64,000 bases of DNA from JAXDBM01 sp963709485 (GCA_963709485.1 CAVPWE010000006.1:1-64000), one strand, 5' to 3'; positions 1 to 10,299 are shown, counted from the stretch's first letter. The notes: generated from the sequence alone by a model not told the origin. Numbers and translations: made by a program.

Positions 1-94
1 TCACCCTGGCCTGCGCGGCCGGCGTTCATGATGCCTGCCGGCCCCATCTGCATCGTGAGGACGGCCGGCCATTTCAATTCCGTGGAGGTTCACC

Positions 95-282
95 ATGGAC
101 AAGATCAACGATTTCTACAGCCGGTATGCGGACAAACTGGGCGACTGGTACAGCCATTATTCCGAACGCGCGAAAACGGACGCGGGCTTCCTTTCTTCGA
201 GCAGATGGTCGTCCTCTTTGTCCTTTTCATCGTTTTTCTGGGGCTGTTCGCCTATGTCATCCTCAGAAGATCGATCAAATGA
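95..282 (+). CDS. Small single-pass membrane protein, frameshifted as written
   Basis: ATG follows a good GGAGG ribosome site. The first 31 or so codons give a charged, Tyr-rich, probably amphipathic N-terminus (MDKINDFYSRYADKLGDWYS...). Near position 190 the frame must move by one base, probably a lost C in a CC run, to continue into a clear membrane segment (VVLFVLFIVFLGLFAYVIL) ending in RRSIK and a TGA at 280-282. The joined product is about 62 residues. I recognise no family. The reading in two frames is seen directly; joining them is inference. It sits just upstream of the DUF362 gene and may be co-transcribed with it. Confidence 0.5.
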
Positions 283-364
283 CAACAACAAGGGAGCCAA
301 CATCGCGGGGGCAGCGGGTTTGCCCGGTCGCGTGACTTTTCAAATCTGATTTCCGGAGTACAAA

Positions 365-1386
365 ATGAATATGGCGGATTTGCTTTACCATCAGAGCAGC
401 GGTTTGTCCGATCAGTCGATCTCGGCTCTCCGCTCCCTTCTTTCCGATCTGAAACCTCCCTTCGGGAAGAAAGACAGCGTGGGCGTAAAACTGCATCCGG
501 GCGAGAAAGGGAACCGGAGTTTCCTGCCGCCTGCCTTTGCGAGGGAGATCACCCGTGGCTTCGGGCGCTCGGTGCGAAACCCTTTGTTTTCGACACGACG
601 GTCCTGTATTCCGGAAGCCGGCGCACCGGGGAAGACAGCCTAAAGACCGCTGACGGGCACGGATATAGCGAGGCCTATCTGGGCTGCCCGGTGGTTATCG
701 CCGACGGGTTGGACGGACGAATGTTGTGGACATTCCCGCCGGCTACAAGCACTTCGAGTCGGCCCAGGTTGCCGGTATTTTTGACCGGGCGGACGGTTTC
801 TTCATTTTTTCTCATTTCAAGGGGCATCTCGCGTCGGGTTTCGGGGGGGCCATCAAGAACCTCTCCATGGGCTTTGCCTCGCGGGCGCAGAAGCAGCGCA
901 TGCATGCCGATGTCCATCCGATTCTGACCCGGAACAAATGCACCCGCTGCGGCGTATGCGTCGAAATCTGCCTGACCGGGGCGGCGGGAATCGAAGGCGA
1001 CGAAGACCCGGAATACGATCTCGATCTCTGCATCGGCTGCGCCGAGTGCATCGGCCTGTGCCCGGAAGTGGCCCTGGAAATCATCTGGGAGACGGACAAC
1101 CGGATTTTTCAGGAAAAGCTGGTGGAGACGGCAGCGGCGGTCTGGAAGCGCATCAAGGGAAGGTCGGTTTTCGTCAACGCCATGCTCAACATCACCGCAG
1201 ATTGCGACTGCCTGCCGGGCAGGAATCCCGTCATTGCCCCGGACGCCGGATTCGTGGGCGGCTATCACCCCGTCGCGATAGATGGGGAATCGGTCAGGCG
1301 GGTCGGCGGAGACGTTCAACAAGGCCCATCCCCATGTCGACTGGCGCCGGCAGTTCAGCTACAGCCGGGAAATCGGCTTCGTTTGA
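365..1386 (+). CDS. DUF362 family 4Fe-4S protein, frameshifted as written
   Basis: The start ATG has CGGAG six bases upstream. Stitching three frames gives a DUF362 protein of about 340 residues: an N-terminal part with VGVKLHPGEKGN, a middle with PAGYKHFE and FSHFKGHLASGFGGAIKN, then two ferredoxin-type cysteine motifs (CTRCGVCVEIC and CIGCAECIGLC) and a C-terminal stretch with DCDCLPG, DPVAID-like HPVAID and a WRRQFSYSREIG end. Frame changes are needed near 545-600, near 722 and near 1305. The family binds iron-sulfur clusters and is common in anaerobes, but no reaction is assigned. All parts are well conserved in sequence character, so the breaks are more likely sequence errors than decay. 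Confidence 0.75.
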
Positions 1387-1395
1387 AAGCGGTCC

Positions 1396-2329
1396 TCAGG
1401 CCTTGCCGCCGCCGCAGGTGTGGGCCTGCAGGAATCTCGACAGCTCGTCCCGGCTTTTCACGTAGCGGCCGTCTTCAAGACAGGCCAGCCCCCTTCGCAA
1501 CAGATTGCCCATGTGCTTTTTCACCAGGGCCCGTTCACCGAATTCATAAAAGGCCAGGGGCTCCCTCGGACGGCCGTAAATCAGCCACAGACCAGCGATT
1601 TCGCCCAGGCTCATCGGCCGGCTCAATGCATTGAGCAGCCTGCCCTCCCGTTCGTGGATCACCCCTTCTATCGGTCCCAGAGCGGGCCCCGGGGGCGTTA
1701 AAAACGCCCGTTTCGTGGCCGGCGAGCCAGATTCCGGCGGAATTTTCTTCAGGCGCGCGATGGAGGCGATGGTGTCCTCAATGCTCGAATAGAGATCGCC
1801 GTACCAGGGCCCGAAGCGGGTGAGGTCATAGCCTCCCAGAAGAGCACCCCGGGTTCCCAAAAGAAGAAGGCCAGGTGGCCCGGCGTGTGACCCGGCGTCG
1901 CGATCACGTCGATAGTCAGGGAACCCATGCGGATGCTGTCGCCGTCCCGGAGAAAGAAATGGGGTTTGCGCGGCTTGAAATGGAACTGCTCCACCATCGT
2001 CTGGCGCGAGAACTGCCGGTGTTCTTCATGATCGACACCATACCAGTCCAGAAAAACATTTAGATCGGAAAGGGGAGGCGTGTTTCCCGGGAAGTCCAGA
2101 GGGGAAGGTCGTCAAAGAGGTCCAGATGCATGAAATGGTCCTCGTGCCAGTGACTGAGCCAGACGGCCTTCACACCCTCCTCGGCGCGGAGCCGTTCCAG
2201 GCGTTCCCGGTCCGAAGACGGATCGATCAGAATCCCTTCCCCTTCGATATAGACGGAATGGCAGAACGGGTATCTTCCCTTGTTTTCGCCCGGGATGAAC
2301 CGGACGGGCCCAAAGCGCATCTCTTTCAT
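1396..2329 (-). CDS. Metallo-beta-lactamase-fold hydrolase, frameshifted as written
   Basis: On the minus strand the N-terminal segment has the zinc motif H-x-H-x-D-H (SHWHEDHFMH, about residues 59-68), and the middle segment carries the second ligand region ATPGHTPGH. The C-terminal part is a helical segment (GALLGGYDLTRFGPWYG onward) seen in glyoxalase-II-like and related hydrolases with an extra helical domain. These lie in different frames, with breaks near 2050 and 1860. Joined length is about 310 residues, normal for the group. The substrate cannot be told. It is divergent from adk, and both promoters fit in the 220-base gap. Confidence 0.7.
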
Positions 2330-2381
2330 TGCGGCAGTTCCCCTCTAAAATCCGCATTGGATGGTCTTAATAAAACAAGGT

Positions 2382-2411
2382 AATATAGGTAGATTCGGGT
2401 TGGCCTGTCAA
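2382..2411 (-). promoter_or_regulatory. Candidate sigma-70 promoter for the metallo-hydrolase
   Basis: On the minus strand TTGACA (2411-2406) is followed after 18 bases by TATATT (2387-2382). It points toward the ATG at 2329, giving a leader of about 45 bases. Confidence 0.5.
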
Positions 2412-2446
2412 GCGGGAAAGCCCGCCGTATTTCCTGCCGTATTTCC

Positions 2447-2475
2447 TTGACCCCTGAAACGAATTCACCTATATT
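2447..2475 (+). promoter_or_regulatory. Candidate sigma-70 promoter for adk
   Basis: TTGACC (2447-2452), a 17-base spacer, and TATATT (2470-2475). Transcription would start near 2482, leaving a leader of about 70 bases before adk. Confidence 0.55.
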
Positions 2476-2550
2476 GCCGAGCCTTGCAGTCCTGATCCTG
2501 CTTCAGGAGTGCCCGGATTTCAGAATTCAAGACAGAGGAGGTACATGCTT

Positions 2551-3207
2551 ATGAAGATCATCCTTTTGGGCGCACCCGGCGCGGGCAAGGGTACGGTGGC
2601 CAGGCTGCTCACGAAAATGGACGGGTCCGTCCAGATATCCACCGGCGACATCCTGCGTGCGGCCGTGAAAGAGGGGTCCGCGCTGGGCAAGGAAGCAAAG
2701 GCCTACATGGACCGCGGCGATCTGGTGCCCGATTCGCTGGTCATGAAAATGATGGAGGCCCGCCTCCAGCAGCCGGACTGCGGCAAGGGATTTATTCTCG
2801 ACGGGTTCCCGAGAACGATTCCTCAGAGGCGGAAGCCCTGAAGCGTCTGCTGGAGTCCCTGAACATCAACCTCGATTTCGTCGTCAATCTCGAGGTGCCG
2901 ACGGATGTGATCCTGGACCGGCTGACAACGCGCCGGACCTGCGCCAACTCCGGACTGCCAGGAGATCTACAACGTCAAGAGCAATCCGCCGACGGCGGAC
3001 GGAAAATGCCGGAAATGCGGGATGAAGGTCGTACAGCGGGATGACGAAACGGAAACCGCCATCATGAATAGGCTCGACACCTACCAGAAAAAGACAGCGC
3101 CGCTGATCGGGTTCTACCAGGCGGAAGGCAACCTGAAAAGCTTCCTCTCGCTGAAGAGGCGCGACACGGTCGCCGAGATCGGCAAGGCGCTGTCCTCGCT
3201 GAAGTAG
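2551..3207 (+). CDS. adk: Adenylate kinase, frameshifted as written
   Basis: Catalyses ATP + AMP to 2 ADP in the cytoplasm. The product begins MKIILLGAPGAGKGT with the P-loop at the very N-terminus; ISTGDILR and GFILDGFPRTIPQ follow, then the LID region with YNVKSNPP, C-R-K-C and VVQRDDE, and the C-terminal helix. I choose ATG 2551 because AGGAGG (2536-2541) lies nine bases upstream; the ATG at 2545 is only three bases from it. Two frame changes are needed, near 2826 and near 2950 (an extra base between Asn and the DCQEIYN segment). The joined length, about 218 residues, is normal. The LID cysteines suggest a zinc-binding form. Being essential, the gene is almost certainly intact in the cell. 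Confidence 0.85.
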
Positions 3208-3250
3208 ACGCCGCGAAACGGGTTGGAGAAGAATCTCGCCCGGGGTCAGG

Positions 3251-5219
3251 ATGATCGATTATCAGAGCGAACTCAATGAGGAGCAACTCCGCGTCGTCAT
3301 GGAAGAGGGGGGGCCGCTTTTCGTCATTGCCGGCGCGGGAAGCGGCAAGACCCGGACGCTGACTTACCGGGTGGCCCGTCTGATCGAATCCGGCGCAGGG
3401 CCGGGAGGGGGTCCCGCTGGCCACGTTCACCAACAAGGCCGCCCGGTCGATGCTCGCCAGGGTCAACCAATTGGTTGCCCGCGACACCGGCCGCCTGTGG
3501 GGAGGGACATTCCATCACATCGCCCACCTGATTCTCAGGCAAACCGGCCATCTGCTGGGTTACGAACGCAATTTCACGATCATGGACTCTGAGGACGCCC
3601 GCCAGCTCATGAACACGTGCATGTCCGAAGCGCGGATCGACCCGAAGGCGGACAAATTCCCCAAGGGCGACATCCTCAGGGACATCCTCTCCCTGGCCGT
3701 GAACACGGAATCGTCCCCGGAAGAGATCGTCTTCAGCCGCTATTCCTTTTTCCATCACCGCATGGAGGAGATTCAGGACGTCATCTCGCGATACATCCAG
3801 AGAAAAAAGTCCCTGAACGTCATGGATTTCGACGACCTCCTGCTCAACTGCCGGAAGCTTCTCACCGAACACAAGGATGTTCTTGAATACTATTCCCGCC
3901 GCTTCACCCACGTGCTGGTCGACGAATACCAGGATACGAACATTATTCAGGCGGACATGATGGACCTGCTGGCATCCCGTCACCGAAACCTGATGGTGGT
4001 GGGGGATGACTCGCAGAGCATCTACTCCTTCCGGGGCGCGCATTTCGCCAACATCATGAAATTCCCGGAGAAGTATCCGGCGTGCAAGATATTCAAGCTG
4101 GAGACGAATTACCGGAGCACGCCCGAGATCCTTCACCTGGCCAATCTGAGCATCGTCAACAACGAAAACCAGTTTGAAAAAAGGCTGACAGCGGTGCGAA
4201 GCCGCGGCATCCGGCCGGTCCTGGCCCCGGCCAGAAACGTCCTGCAGCAGGCCGACTTCGTCTGCCAGCGGATCCTGGAACTGCTGCGTGAAGGGATGCC
4301 ACTGCGGGAAATGGCCGTTCTTTACCGTGCCCATTATCATTCCATGGAGCTTCAGATGGAGATGACGCGGCGGGGAATTCCCTTCGAGACCCGCTCCGGC
4401 ATCCGCTTCTTCGAGCAGGCGCACATCAAGGATGTGACGTCCTACATGAGGATCGTTCTGAACGCCCATGATGAACTGGCCTGGAAGCGGATTCTCGGAC
4501 TCTTTCCGAAAGTCGGAAAAGTCAGCGCCCAGAAAGTCTGGTCCTTTCTCGGCAAACAGGAAGGGCCGCTTGCCGCCGTCCTGGGCGAGGCGTTTCTGAA
4601 ATCGGCGCCACGGTCCGCATTACCCGGCCTTCAGCAATGTCAAGGCGTCTTCAGGCGGGTCCTCGATGTTTCCTGGGAGAAAAATCCCGCCGGGCTGGTG
4701 GACCGCATCCTGGACAGCGGTTACCGGGAATTGCTCCGGGAACGCTTTACGGACAGCACCTCGAGGCTTGAAGACCTGGAGCAATTCATGCTGTTCGCGG
4801 AAAATTACGATTCCCTGTCCGATTTTCTGAGCCAGCTGGCCCTGCTGACCAACATGACGGAAGAAGGGGATGCCGGCCCCGACCTGAAATCGGAAGACCG
4901 GGTCATCCTCAGCACGATCCACCAGGCGAAGGGGCTTGAATGGTCAGTCGTGTTCCTGATCTGGTGTGCGGATGGGATGGTTCCGCTGAACCGCGCCCTG
5001 AAGGAGCCGGGCGGGGAGGAAGAGGAGAGGCGCCTCTTTTACGTTGCCGCGACGCGGGCCAAGGATCAGCTCTACCTTTGCTACCCGGTCATGGACTACA
5101 CCCGGGGGATGGGCAACCTGCCGCTCGGCCCCTCCCGATTCATTCGGGAACTTCGCCCCGCCACATCGAGGTCCCGGGACCTCCCCTACGAGCAATGGCT
5201 GGTTGACGAGGATTATTAG
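3251..5219 (+). CDS. UvrD/Rep-family ATP-dependent DNA helicase, one frameshift
   Basis: Superfamily 1 helicase, 3'-5' type. Motifs in order: AGAGSGKT (Walker A, about residue 28), TFTNKAA, VDEYQDTN (Walker B), GDDSQSIYSFRGA, TNYRST, STIHQAKGLEW and VAATRAKD. The N-terminal 45 codons are in another frame from the rest; the break falls in a GGGGG run near 3410, where removing one G restores reading through PLATFTNKAARS. Total about 655 residues, somewhat short for UvrD/PcrA (around 720). It follows adk by 43 bases. It overlaps by four bases the stop of the convergent gene downstream. A RecBCD-like role is not supported; UvrD, PcrA and Rep cannot be separated here. Confidence 0.85.
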
Positions 5220-7105
5220 AGCCAGCGATCCCGCTTTTCCTTGGCCTCGTACTCCGCCCGCAGAGCGATCTGCGTGGCCTCGGCAATGTCTTCCACCCGC
5301 TTCACCCAGTCTTCGAATTTGATGTCCACGCCGAAGATGCCGATCATCTCATCCTTGTCGTCCACGATGGGCGCGGAAACGGTGATGCAGAGGGCGCCCG
5401 TCATCTTTGAAATGTAGAAATTGGTGACATGAATCTTGCCGGTCTGCAGGGGCTTGATGAACCATTCCCGGTCCGACTGGTCGGTGCCGACACCGTAATT
5501 TTCGTAACGCGCCCGGTCCACGATGTTGGTGATGTTTTTTGTCGTCTTCTTGCCGTTCATGTCGACGACGTAGGCAAACTGCACCGAAGGGTTGTCCTCG
5601 ATGCACTGCTGCATGATCGGCTCCTGCAGTTCCGGTTGCATCGTCTTCATCACCGGGTGATCGATCACCTGTTTCACGACCGCCACGGCAGCCTCCGCCG
5701 CCCTGTGCTTGATCTTTTCCAGATCGGACATGAAGAGCTCGGGGAGGTATTTTCGTACGCGTTTTTCGAGCTCTTCGCTGGAAATGCTCGTCACCCGCCC
5801 CGATTCGTATTCCTCGGTGATCCACTTGTGGATTTTGGAAATTCCCGGATGCCGCTTGTCGACGACATTGTCTCCCTTCAGGCCCAGATGGCTGTTGATC
5901 CAGAAGGCAATCCCGGACTTGCCGGACTTGTCCGTGACCATCGGGACGATCGGCCGGTTCAGGATTCTCGTGGTGTCGAAGATATTGTAAATCTCCTCGC
6001 ATTTGATCAGGCCGTCGGCATGCACGCCGGCACGGGTCACGTTGAAATCGGCCCCGACAAAGGGATAGTTCGGCGGGATCTTGTAACCGATTTCCTTTTC
6101 GAAGTACCGGGCGATATCGGTGATCACGGTCGTATCAATGCCGTGACTCGAACCTTTCAGGCCGATGTATTCCAGGATTAGCCCCTCGATCGGCGGGTTG
6201 CCCGTCCGCTCGCCGAGCCCCAGCAGGGTGCCGTTGGCGGATCCGCAGCCGTAGAGCCACGCGGTTGTGGCGTTGATGAGCGCCTTGTGAAAGTCGTTGT
6301 GACCGTGCCATTCGAGCAGATGTCCGGGGACGCCCGCTTCATCGATGAAGGCGCGGACCAATTTGTCGACGCTCCGGGGCAGAGACGATCCGGGATAGGT
6401 CACGCCGTACCCCATCGTGTCGCAGAGCCGGATCTTGATGTCGATGCCGCTTTCATTGCGGAGCCTCATGAGTTCGATGGCAAAGGGAATGCAGAACCCG
6501 AAGATATCCGCACGGGTGATGTCCTCGAAATGACAGCGCGGGATGATGCCGTCGGCGAGGATGGAGCGCACGATGTCGAGATAGTCGTCCAGCGCCTGGC
6601 GCCGCGTCTGGTTGAGCTTCAGAAAGATATGATAATCCGACACGGATGTCAGGATGCCCGTTTCCTTGAGCCCTGCGTCCTTCACCAGCCTGACGTCTTC
6701 CTTGCTGGCCCGGATCCATCCGGTAATTTCGGGATATTTCAGGCCGAGATTCTGGCAGCGGGCCACCGCCTCCTTATCCTTGTTGCTGTAGAGGAAGAAC
6801 TCCGTCTGCCGGATCACCCCTTCGGCGCCGCCCAGCCGGCTCATCAGCGTGTACAGGTCGACGATCTGCTTTACCGTGTAAGGGGGGCGGGCCTGCTGGC
6901 CGTCGCGAAATGTCGTATCCGTAATGACCGGCTCATCGGCCGGACTGATGGGAATGAGTTTGTGGTCAAAGTCGATCCGGCTGACCTCGTCAAAAGGGAA
7001 TACGTCTTTCTGGAGGTTGGGCTGGTCGACATCCTTGAGATCGTATCGCCAGAAGCGGCTGTGTTCGTGATCCAGGACTTTTTTGTGGATATTCCATTTC
7101 GCCAT
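5216..7105 (-). CDS. DRE-TIM (HMGL-like) acyl-CoA condensing enzyme with C-terminal Cache domain
   Basis: 629 residues. The catalytic half carries the DRE-TIM signature D63-TTFRDGQQ and the metal-binding WHGHNDFH motif, as in isopropylmalate, homocitrate and Re-citrate synthases, which condense acetyl-CoA with an oxo acid. Residues about 480-620 are unlike the LeuA regulatory domain; they read as a Cache/PDC sensor fold (FAYVVDMNGKKT, GTDQSDREWF, ITVSAPIVDD, GIFGVDI). There is no signal peptide or membrane helix, so the sensor domain would act inside the cell, perhaps as an allosteric site. Start ATG has GGAGAAG upstream. It is last in the comEC-hisS-aspS run, 56 bases after aspS. Re-citrate synthase, known in Syntrophus, is a reasonable guess, not shown. 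Confidence 0.75.
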   Translation of the reverse strand: MAKWNIHKKVLDHEHSRFWRYDLKDVDQPNLQKDVFPFDEVSRIDFDHKLIPISPADEPVITDTTFRDGQQARPPYTVKQIVDLYTLMSRLGGAEGVIRQTEFFLYSNKDKEAVARCQNLGLKYPEITGWIRASKEDVRLVKDAGLKETGILTSVSDYHIFLKLNQTRRQALDDYLDIVRSILADGIIPRCHFEDITRADIFGFCIPFAIELMRLRNESGIDIKIRLCDTMGYGVTYPGSSLPRSVDKLVRAFIDEAGVPGHLLEWHGHNDFHKALINATTAWLYGCGSANGTLLGLGERTGNPPIEGLILEYIGLKGSSHGIDTTVITDIARYFEKEIGYKIPPNYPFVGADFNVTRAGVHADGLIKCEEIYNIFDTTRILNRPIVPMVTDKSGKSGIAFWINSHLGLKGDNVVDKRHPGISKIHKWITEEYESGRVTSISSEELEKRVRKYLPELFMSDLEKIKHRAAEAAVAVVKQVIDHPVMKTMQPELQEPIMQQCIEDNPSVQFAYVVDMNGKKTTKNITNIVDRARYENYGVGTDQSDREWFIKPLQTGKIHVTNFYISKMTGALCITVSAPIVDDKDEMIGIFGVDIKFEDWVKRVEDIAEATQIALRAEYEAKEKRDRWL

Positions 7106-7161
7106 CGTTTCTTCTCCAAGAGGTAATTCGCAATTAAAAAAGGGCTTCCCTCTTTTTCCTC

Positions 7162-8940
7162 CTACTGTACGATTTTCAGTGAAAGTTCCATCAGTTGCTC
7201 AATGCTTACCTTCGAAGGCGCATCGGTCAGGAGGCAAGAGGCTTTCTGCGTCTTCGGGAAGGCAATGACATCCCGGATGGACTCCGTCCCCGTCATCAGC
7301 ATGATCAGCCGGTCAAAACCGAAGGCGATCCCGCCATGGGGCGGCGTCCCGTATTCGAGAGCGTCCAGCAGGAAGCCGAATTTTGCCCGGGCCTCTTCCG
7401 GGTCCAGGCCGAGTGTCTTGAAAATTCGGGCCTGCACCTGCTGGGAATGGATCCGGATGCTGCCGCCGCCGATTTCCGATCCGTTCAGCACCAGATCATA
7501 GGCCCGGGCCCGGACCCTGCCCGGATCGCTTTCCAGGAAGGGGAGGTCCTCCATGACCGGCGAGGTGAAAGGATGATGTGTGGACATATATCTTTTTTCC
7601 GTGTCGCTGTACTCAAGCAGCGGAAATTCGGTCACCCAGGTGAAGGAAAATGCCGCCGGGTCGATCAGCTTCAGCAGCCTGGCCACATGGATTCTGAGAT
7701 TGCCGAGGGAATCATGGACAATGCCCGGCTTGTCGGCGACAAAGACGATGAGATCTCCTTCACGGGCGCCCATGGTCCGATTGATCGCGGCCACTTCGTC
7801 GGGTTTCAGAAATTTGACGATCGGCGACGTCCAGCCTTCCGGATTCACCCGGGCCCAGGCCAGCCCCTTCGCGCCGTAATTGGCCGCGTAATCCCGGAGC
7901 CCGTCCAGGTCCTTGCGGGACAGGCGTTTGCCGTCCTCGATCTTGATGGCCTTGATGACCCCCCCGCCGGCGATCACCTCCTGAAAGAGATTGAATTCCG
8001 CATTTTGCAGGATTCCCGTCAGATCCCGCAGCTCCATGGAAAAACGGGTGTCCGGATTGTCTTTTCCGTAGCGGTTGACGGCGTCCCGATAGGAGATCCG
8101 GGGCAAAGGGGTTTCGAGCGAAACACCGAGACAGGATTGGAACAGGTGAACCATGAACCCTTCCATGACCCCGATAATGTCATTTTCATCGATAAAAGAC
8201 ATCTCCAGGTCGATCTGCGTGAATTCGGGCTGGCGATCTGCCCGCAGATCCTCATCCCGAAAACACTTCACAATCTGGTAGTAACGGTCGAACCCGGAAA
8301 CCATGAGGAGCTGCTTGAAAATCTGCGGCGACTGCGGCAGGGCGTAAAACGTTCCCGGATTGACCCGGCTGGGGACCAGGTAATCCCGCGCGCCCTCCGG
8401 CGTGCTCTTCGTCAGGAAGGGGGTCTCCACTTCAATGAAGCCCTGATCCTGAAAATACTGCCGCGTGGCGGCGGCGGCCCGGCTGCGCAGGATGATTTTG
8501 GACTGTATTTCCGGGCGCCTCAGGTCCAGGTAGCGGTACTTCAGACGGACATTTTCGGAAATTTCCTCCCCGGCGTCGAGAACAAAGGGAGGTGTCTTCG
8601 CCTCATTGAGGATCTCCATCTCGTCGATGATGACCTCGATGTACCCGCTCGGGAGCTCCGGATTTTCCATGCCTTCCGGCCTTTTCCGGACGGTTCCCTG
8701 CACGGCCAGCACGTATTCGCTGCGGATCCTGTGCGCCTCCTGATGAGGCGCCGTGCTCAATTCCGGATTGAAGACGATCTGAATCAGCCCTTCACGGTCC
8801 CTCAGATCGACGAAAATGACCCCGCCGTGATCCCTTCGACGCTGGACCCATCCCATCAGGACGACTTTTTTCCCGGCGTCTTCCGCACGCAGCGCGCCGC
8901 AGTAATGCGTCCTTTTTTTGACTGTGATAAATGCCGACAC
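7162..8940 (-). CDS. aspS: Aspartyl-tRNA synthetase
   Basis: Charges tRNA-Asp (possibly also tRNA-Asn) with aspartate. The product of about 592 residues has the N-terminal OB anticodon-binding domain (GWVQRRRDHGGVIFVDLRDREG), class II motif 2 (FRDEDLRADRQPEFTQID), the bacterial GAD insertion and motif 3 (GIAFGFDRLIM). I start at GTG 8940 (VSAFITVKKRTHYCG), which has GAGGT ten bases upstream inside the end of hisS; the frame stays open farther upstream but that part overlaps hisS and is not conserved in character. Eight bases separate hisS and aspS, so they are surely co-transcribed. Confidence 0.95.
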   Translation of the reverse strand: MSAFITVKKRTHYCGALRAEDAGKKVVLMGWVQRRRDHGGVIFVDLRDREGLIQIVFNPELSTAPHQEAHRIRSEYVLAVQGTVRKRPEGMENPELPSGYIEVIIDEMEILNEAKTPPFVLDAGEEISENVRLKYRYLDLRRPEIQSKIILRSRAAAATRQYFQDQGFIEVETPFLTKSTPEGARDYLVPSRVNPGTFYALPQSPQIFKQLLMVSGFDRYYQIVKCFRDEDLRADRQPEFTQIDLEMSFIDENDIIGVMEGFMVHLFQSCLGVSLETPLPRISYRDAVNRYGKDNPDTRFSMELRDLTGILQNAEFNLFQEVIAGGGVIKAIKIEDGKRLSRKDLDGLRDYAANYGAKGLAWARVNPEGWTSPIVKFLKPDEVAAINRTMGAREGDLIVFVADKPGIVHDSLGNLRIHVARLLKLIDPAAFSFTWVTEFPLLEYSDTEKRYMSTHHPFTSPVMEDLPFLESDPGRVRARAYDLVLNGSEIGGGSIRIHSQQVQARIFKTLGLDPEEARAKFGFLLDALEYGTPPHGGIAFGFDRLIMLMTGTESIRDVIAFPKTQKASCLLTDAPSKVSIEQLMELSLKIVQ

Positions 8941-8948
8941 CTTGTTGC

Positions 8949-10214
8949 CTACCTCGCTTTTGCAGTTTTCAGAATGGTTTCCTCGATTCCTTCCAGGCTG
9001 ATGGTTTCCTGTGTTCCCTGGCTCATGTTCCTCAATTCGGCCTTCCCCTCCTGAAGCTCCCTTTCGCCCAGAATGAGGGTGAGGCGGCACTGGAATTTAT
9101 CCGCCCGCTTCATCTGGCTTTTCAGGCTTTTCCCGTGATAATCCATCTCCGTCCGCACGCCGTTCATCCGGAAGTGGTTGCACAGCCGGAAAGCCACCTG
9201 CTGGGCCCCGTCCCCCAGGGCGGCAATAAAAAGATCCGGCCTGGAGACAAAAGATTCGCGATCCTCGGGAATCATGGCCAGCAGGCGTTCGAATCCGATC
9301 GCGAAGCCGATGCCGGGGATATCCGGGCCGCCCAGCTCCTTGACGAGACCGTCATAGCGCCCGCCCCCGACGATGGCGTTCTGCGCCCCCAGAAAATCGG
9401 TGGTCACCTCGAAGGTGGTTTTGGCGTAGTAGTCCAGGCCGCGGACCATGCGCGGATTGATCCGGAAGGGCAGGCCGAAGACATTCAGGGATGCCTGCAC
9501 TTTCGAAAAATGGTCCCGGCACTCCCCGCACAAAAAGTCCGGCAACTGCGGCGCACCGGCGATGATCGCGGCACAGGGTTCGTTCTTGCAGTCGAAAACC
9601 CGCAGCGGATTGGCGCCCAGGCGGCGCCGGCAGTCTTCGCAGAGCCGATCTTCCCGGCCTTGCAGAAAATCCGTAATGGCCTTTCTGAATGGAGGCCGGC
9701 AGGCCGGGCAGCCCAGCGAGTTGATTTCCAGCCCGGGGTCCGGCAGTCCGACGGCTTTCAAAAAATGAATCAGCATCAGAATGATTTCCGCGTCCGTCCT
9801 CGGATCGTCGAGACCGAGCAGCTCCACGTCAATCTGATGAAACTGGCGGAAGCGGCCCTTCTGGGGTCTCTCGCGGCGGAACATCGGTCCGATCGTGTAG
9901 AGCTTGGCGACGGGCTCCGTCGCATGGAGGCTGTGTTCCAGATAGGCGCGGATCACCGAAGCCGTCGCTTCCGGGCGCAGGGTCAGATATTCTTCGCCCC
10001 GGTCCAGAAAGGTATACATCTCCTTTTCGACGATATCGGTGGCTTCACCGATGCCCCGCCTGAACAGGTCCGTTTTTTCCAGAATGGGCACCCGGATCTC
10101 CCGGAAGCCGAAGGAGGAAAAGATGTCGCGGGCTTTCGATTCGATATATTGCCACCGGCCCGTCTCCTCCGGGAGGATGTCTTTGAACCCCCTGACAGCG
10201 GTAATCATTTCCAT
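8949..10214 (-). CDS. hisS: Histidyl-tRNA synthetase
   Basis: 421 residues, normal for bacterial HisRS. It begins ITAVRGFKDILPEE and has the motif 2 region (YTIGPMFRRERPQKGRFRQF), the histidine-specific motifs RGLDYYAKTTFEV and GGGRYDGL, motif 3 (GIGFAIGFERLL) and a C-terminal anticodon-binding domain. It also contains cysteine pairs (CPACRPPF, CEDCRRR, CGECRDHF) in the insertion domain, common in this enzyme of anaerobes. It lies between comEC (85 bases upstream) and aspS (8 bases downstream). Confidence 0.95.
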   Translation of the reverse strand: MEMITAVRGFKDILPEETGRWQYIESKARDIFSSFGFREIRVPILEKTDLFRRGIGEATDIVEKEMYTFLDRGEEYLTLRPEATASVIRAYLEHSLHATEPVAKLYTIGPMFRRERPQKGRFRQFHQIDVELLGLDDPRTDAEIILMLIHFLKAVGLPDPGLEINSLGCPACRPPFRKAITDFLQGREDRLCEDCRRRLGANPLRVFDCKNEPCAAIIAGAPQLPDFLCGECRDHFSKVQASLNVFGLPFRINPRMVRGLDYYAKTTFEVTTDFLGAQNAIVGGGRYDGLVKELGGPDIPGIGFAIGFERLLAMIPEDRESFVSRPDLFIAALGDGAQQVAFRLCNHFRMNGVRTEMDYHGKSLKSQMKRADKFQCRLTLILGERELQEGKAELRNMSQGTQETISLEGIEETILKTAKAR

Positions 10215-10299
10215 GGGACAACCCTTTCAACGGCGTTGTGGGATAGCACAGAAGACTCTGAAAGGCAACAAAATACTGAATACTTTGGCGTCTCCGGAA

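Noticed and set aside
1..94. Possible gene end or start before the first small protein
   Set aside because: No family-like reading in any frame in this short edge segment.
7195..9054. 619-codon open frame opposite aspS
   Set aside because: Antisense shadow of a clear aspartyl-tRNA synthetase.
8941..9090. N-terminal extension of AspRS
   Set aside because: Overlaps hisS and is unlike AspRS; GTG 8940 with GAGGT upstream begins the conserved sequence.
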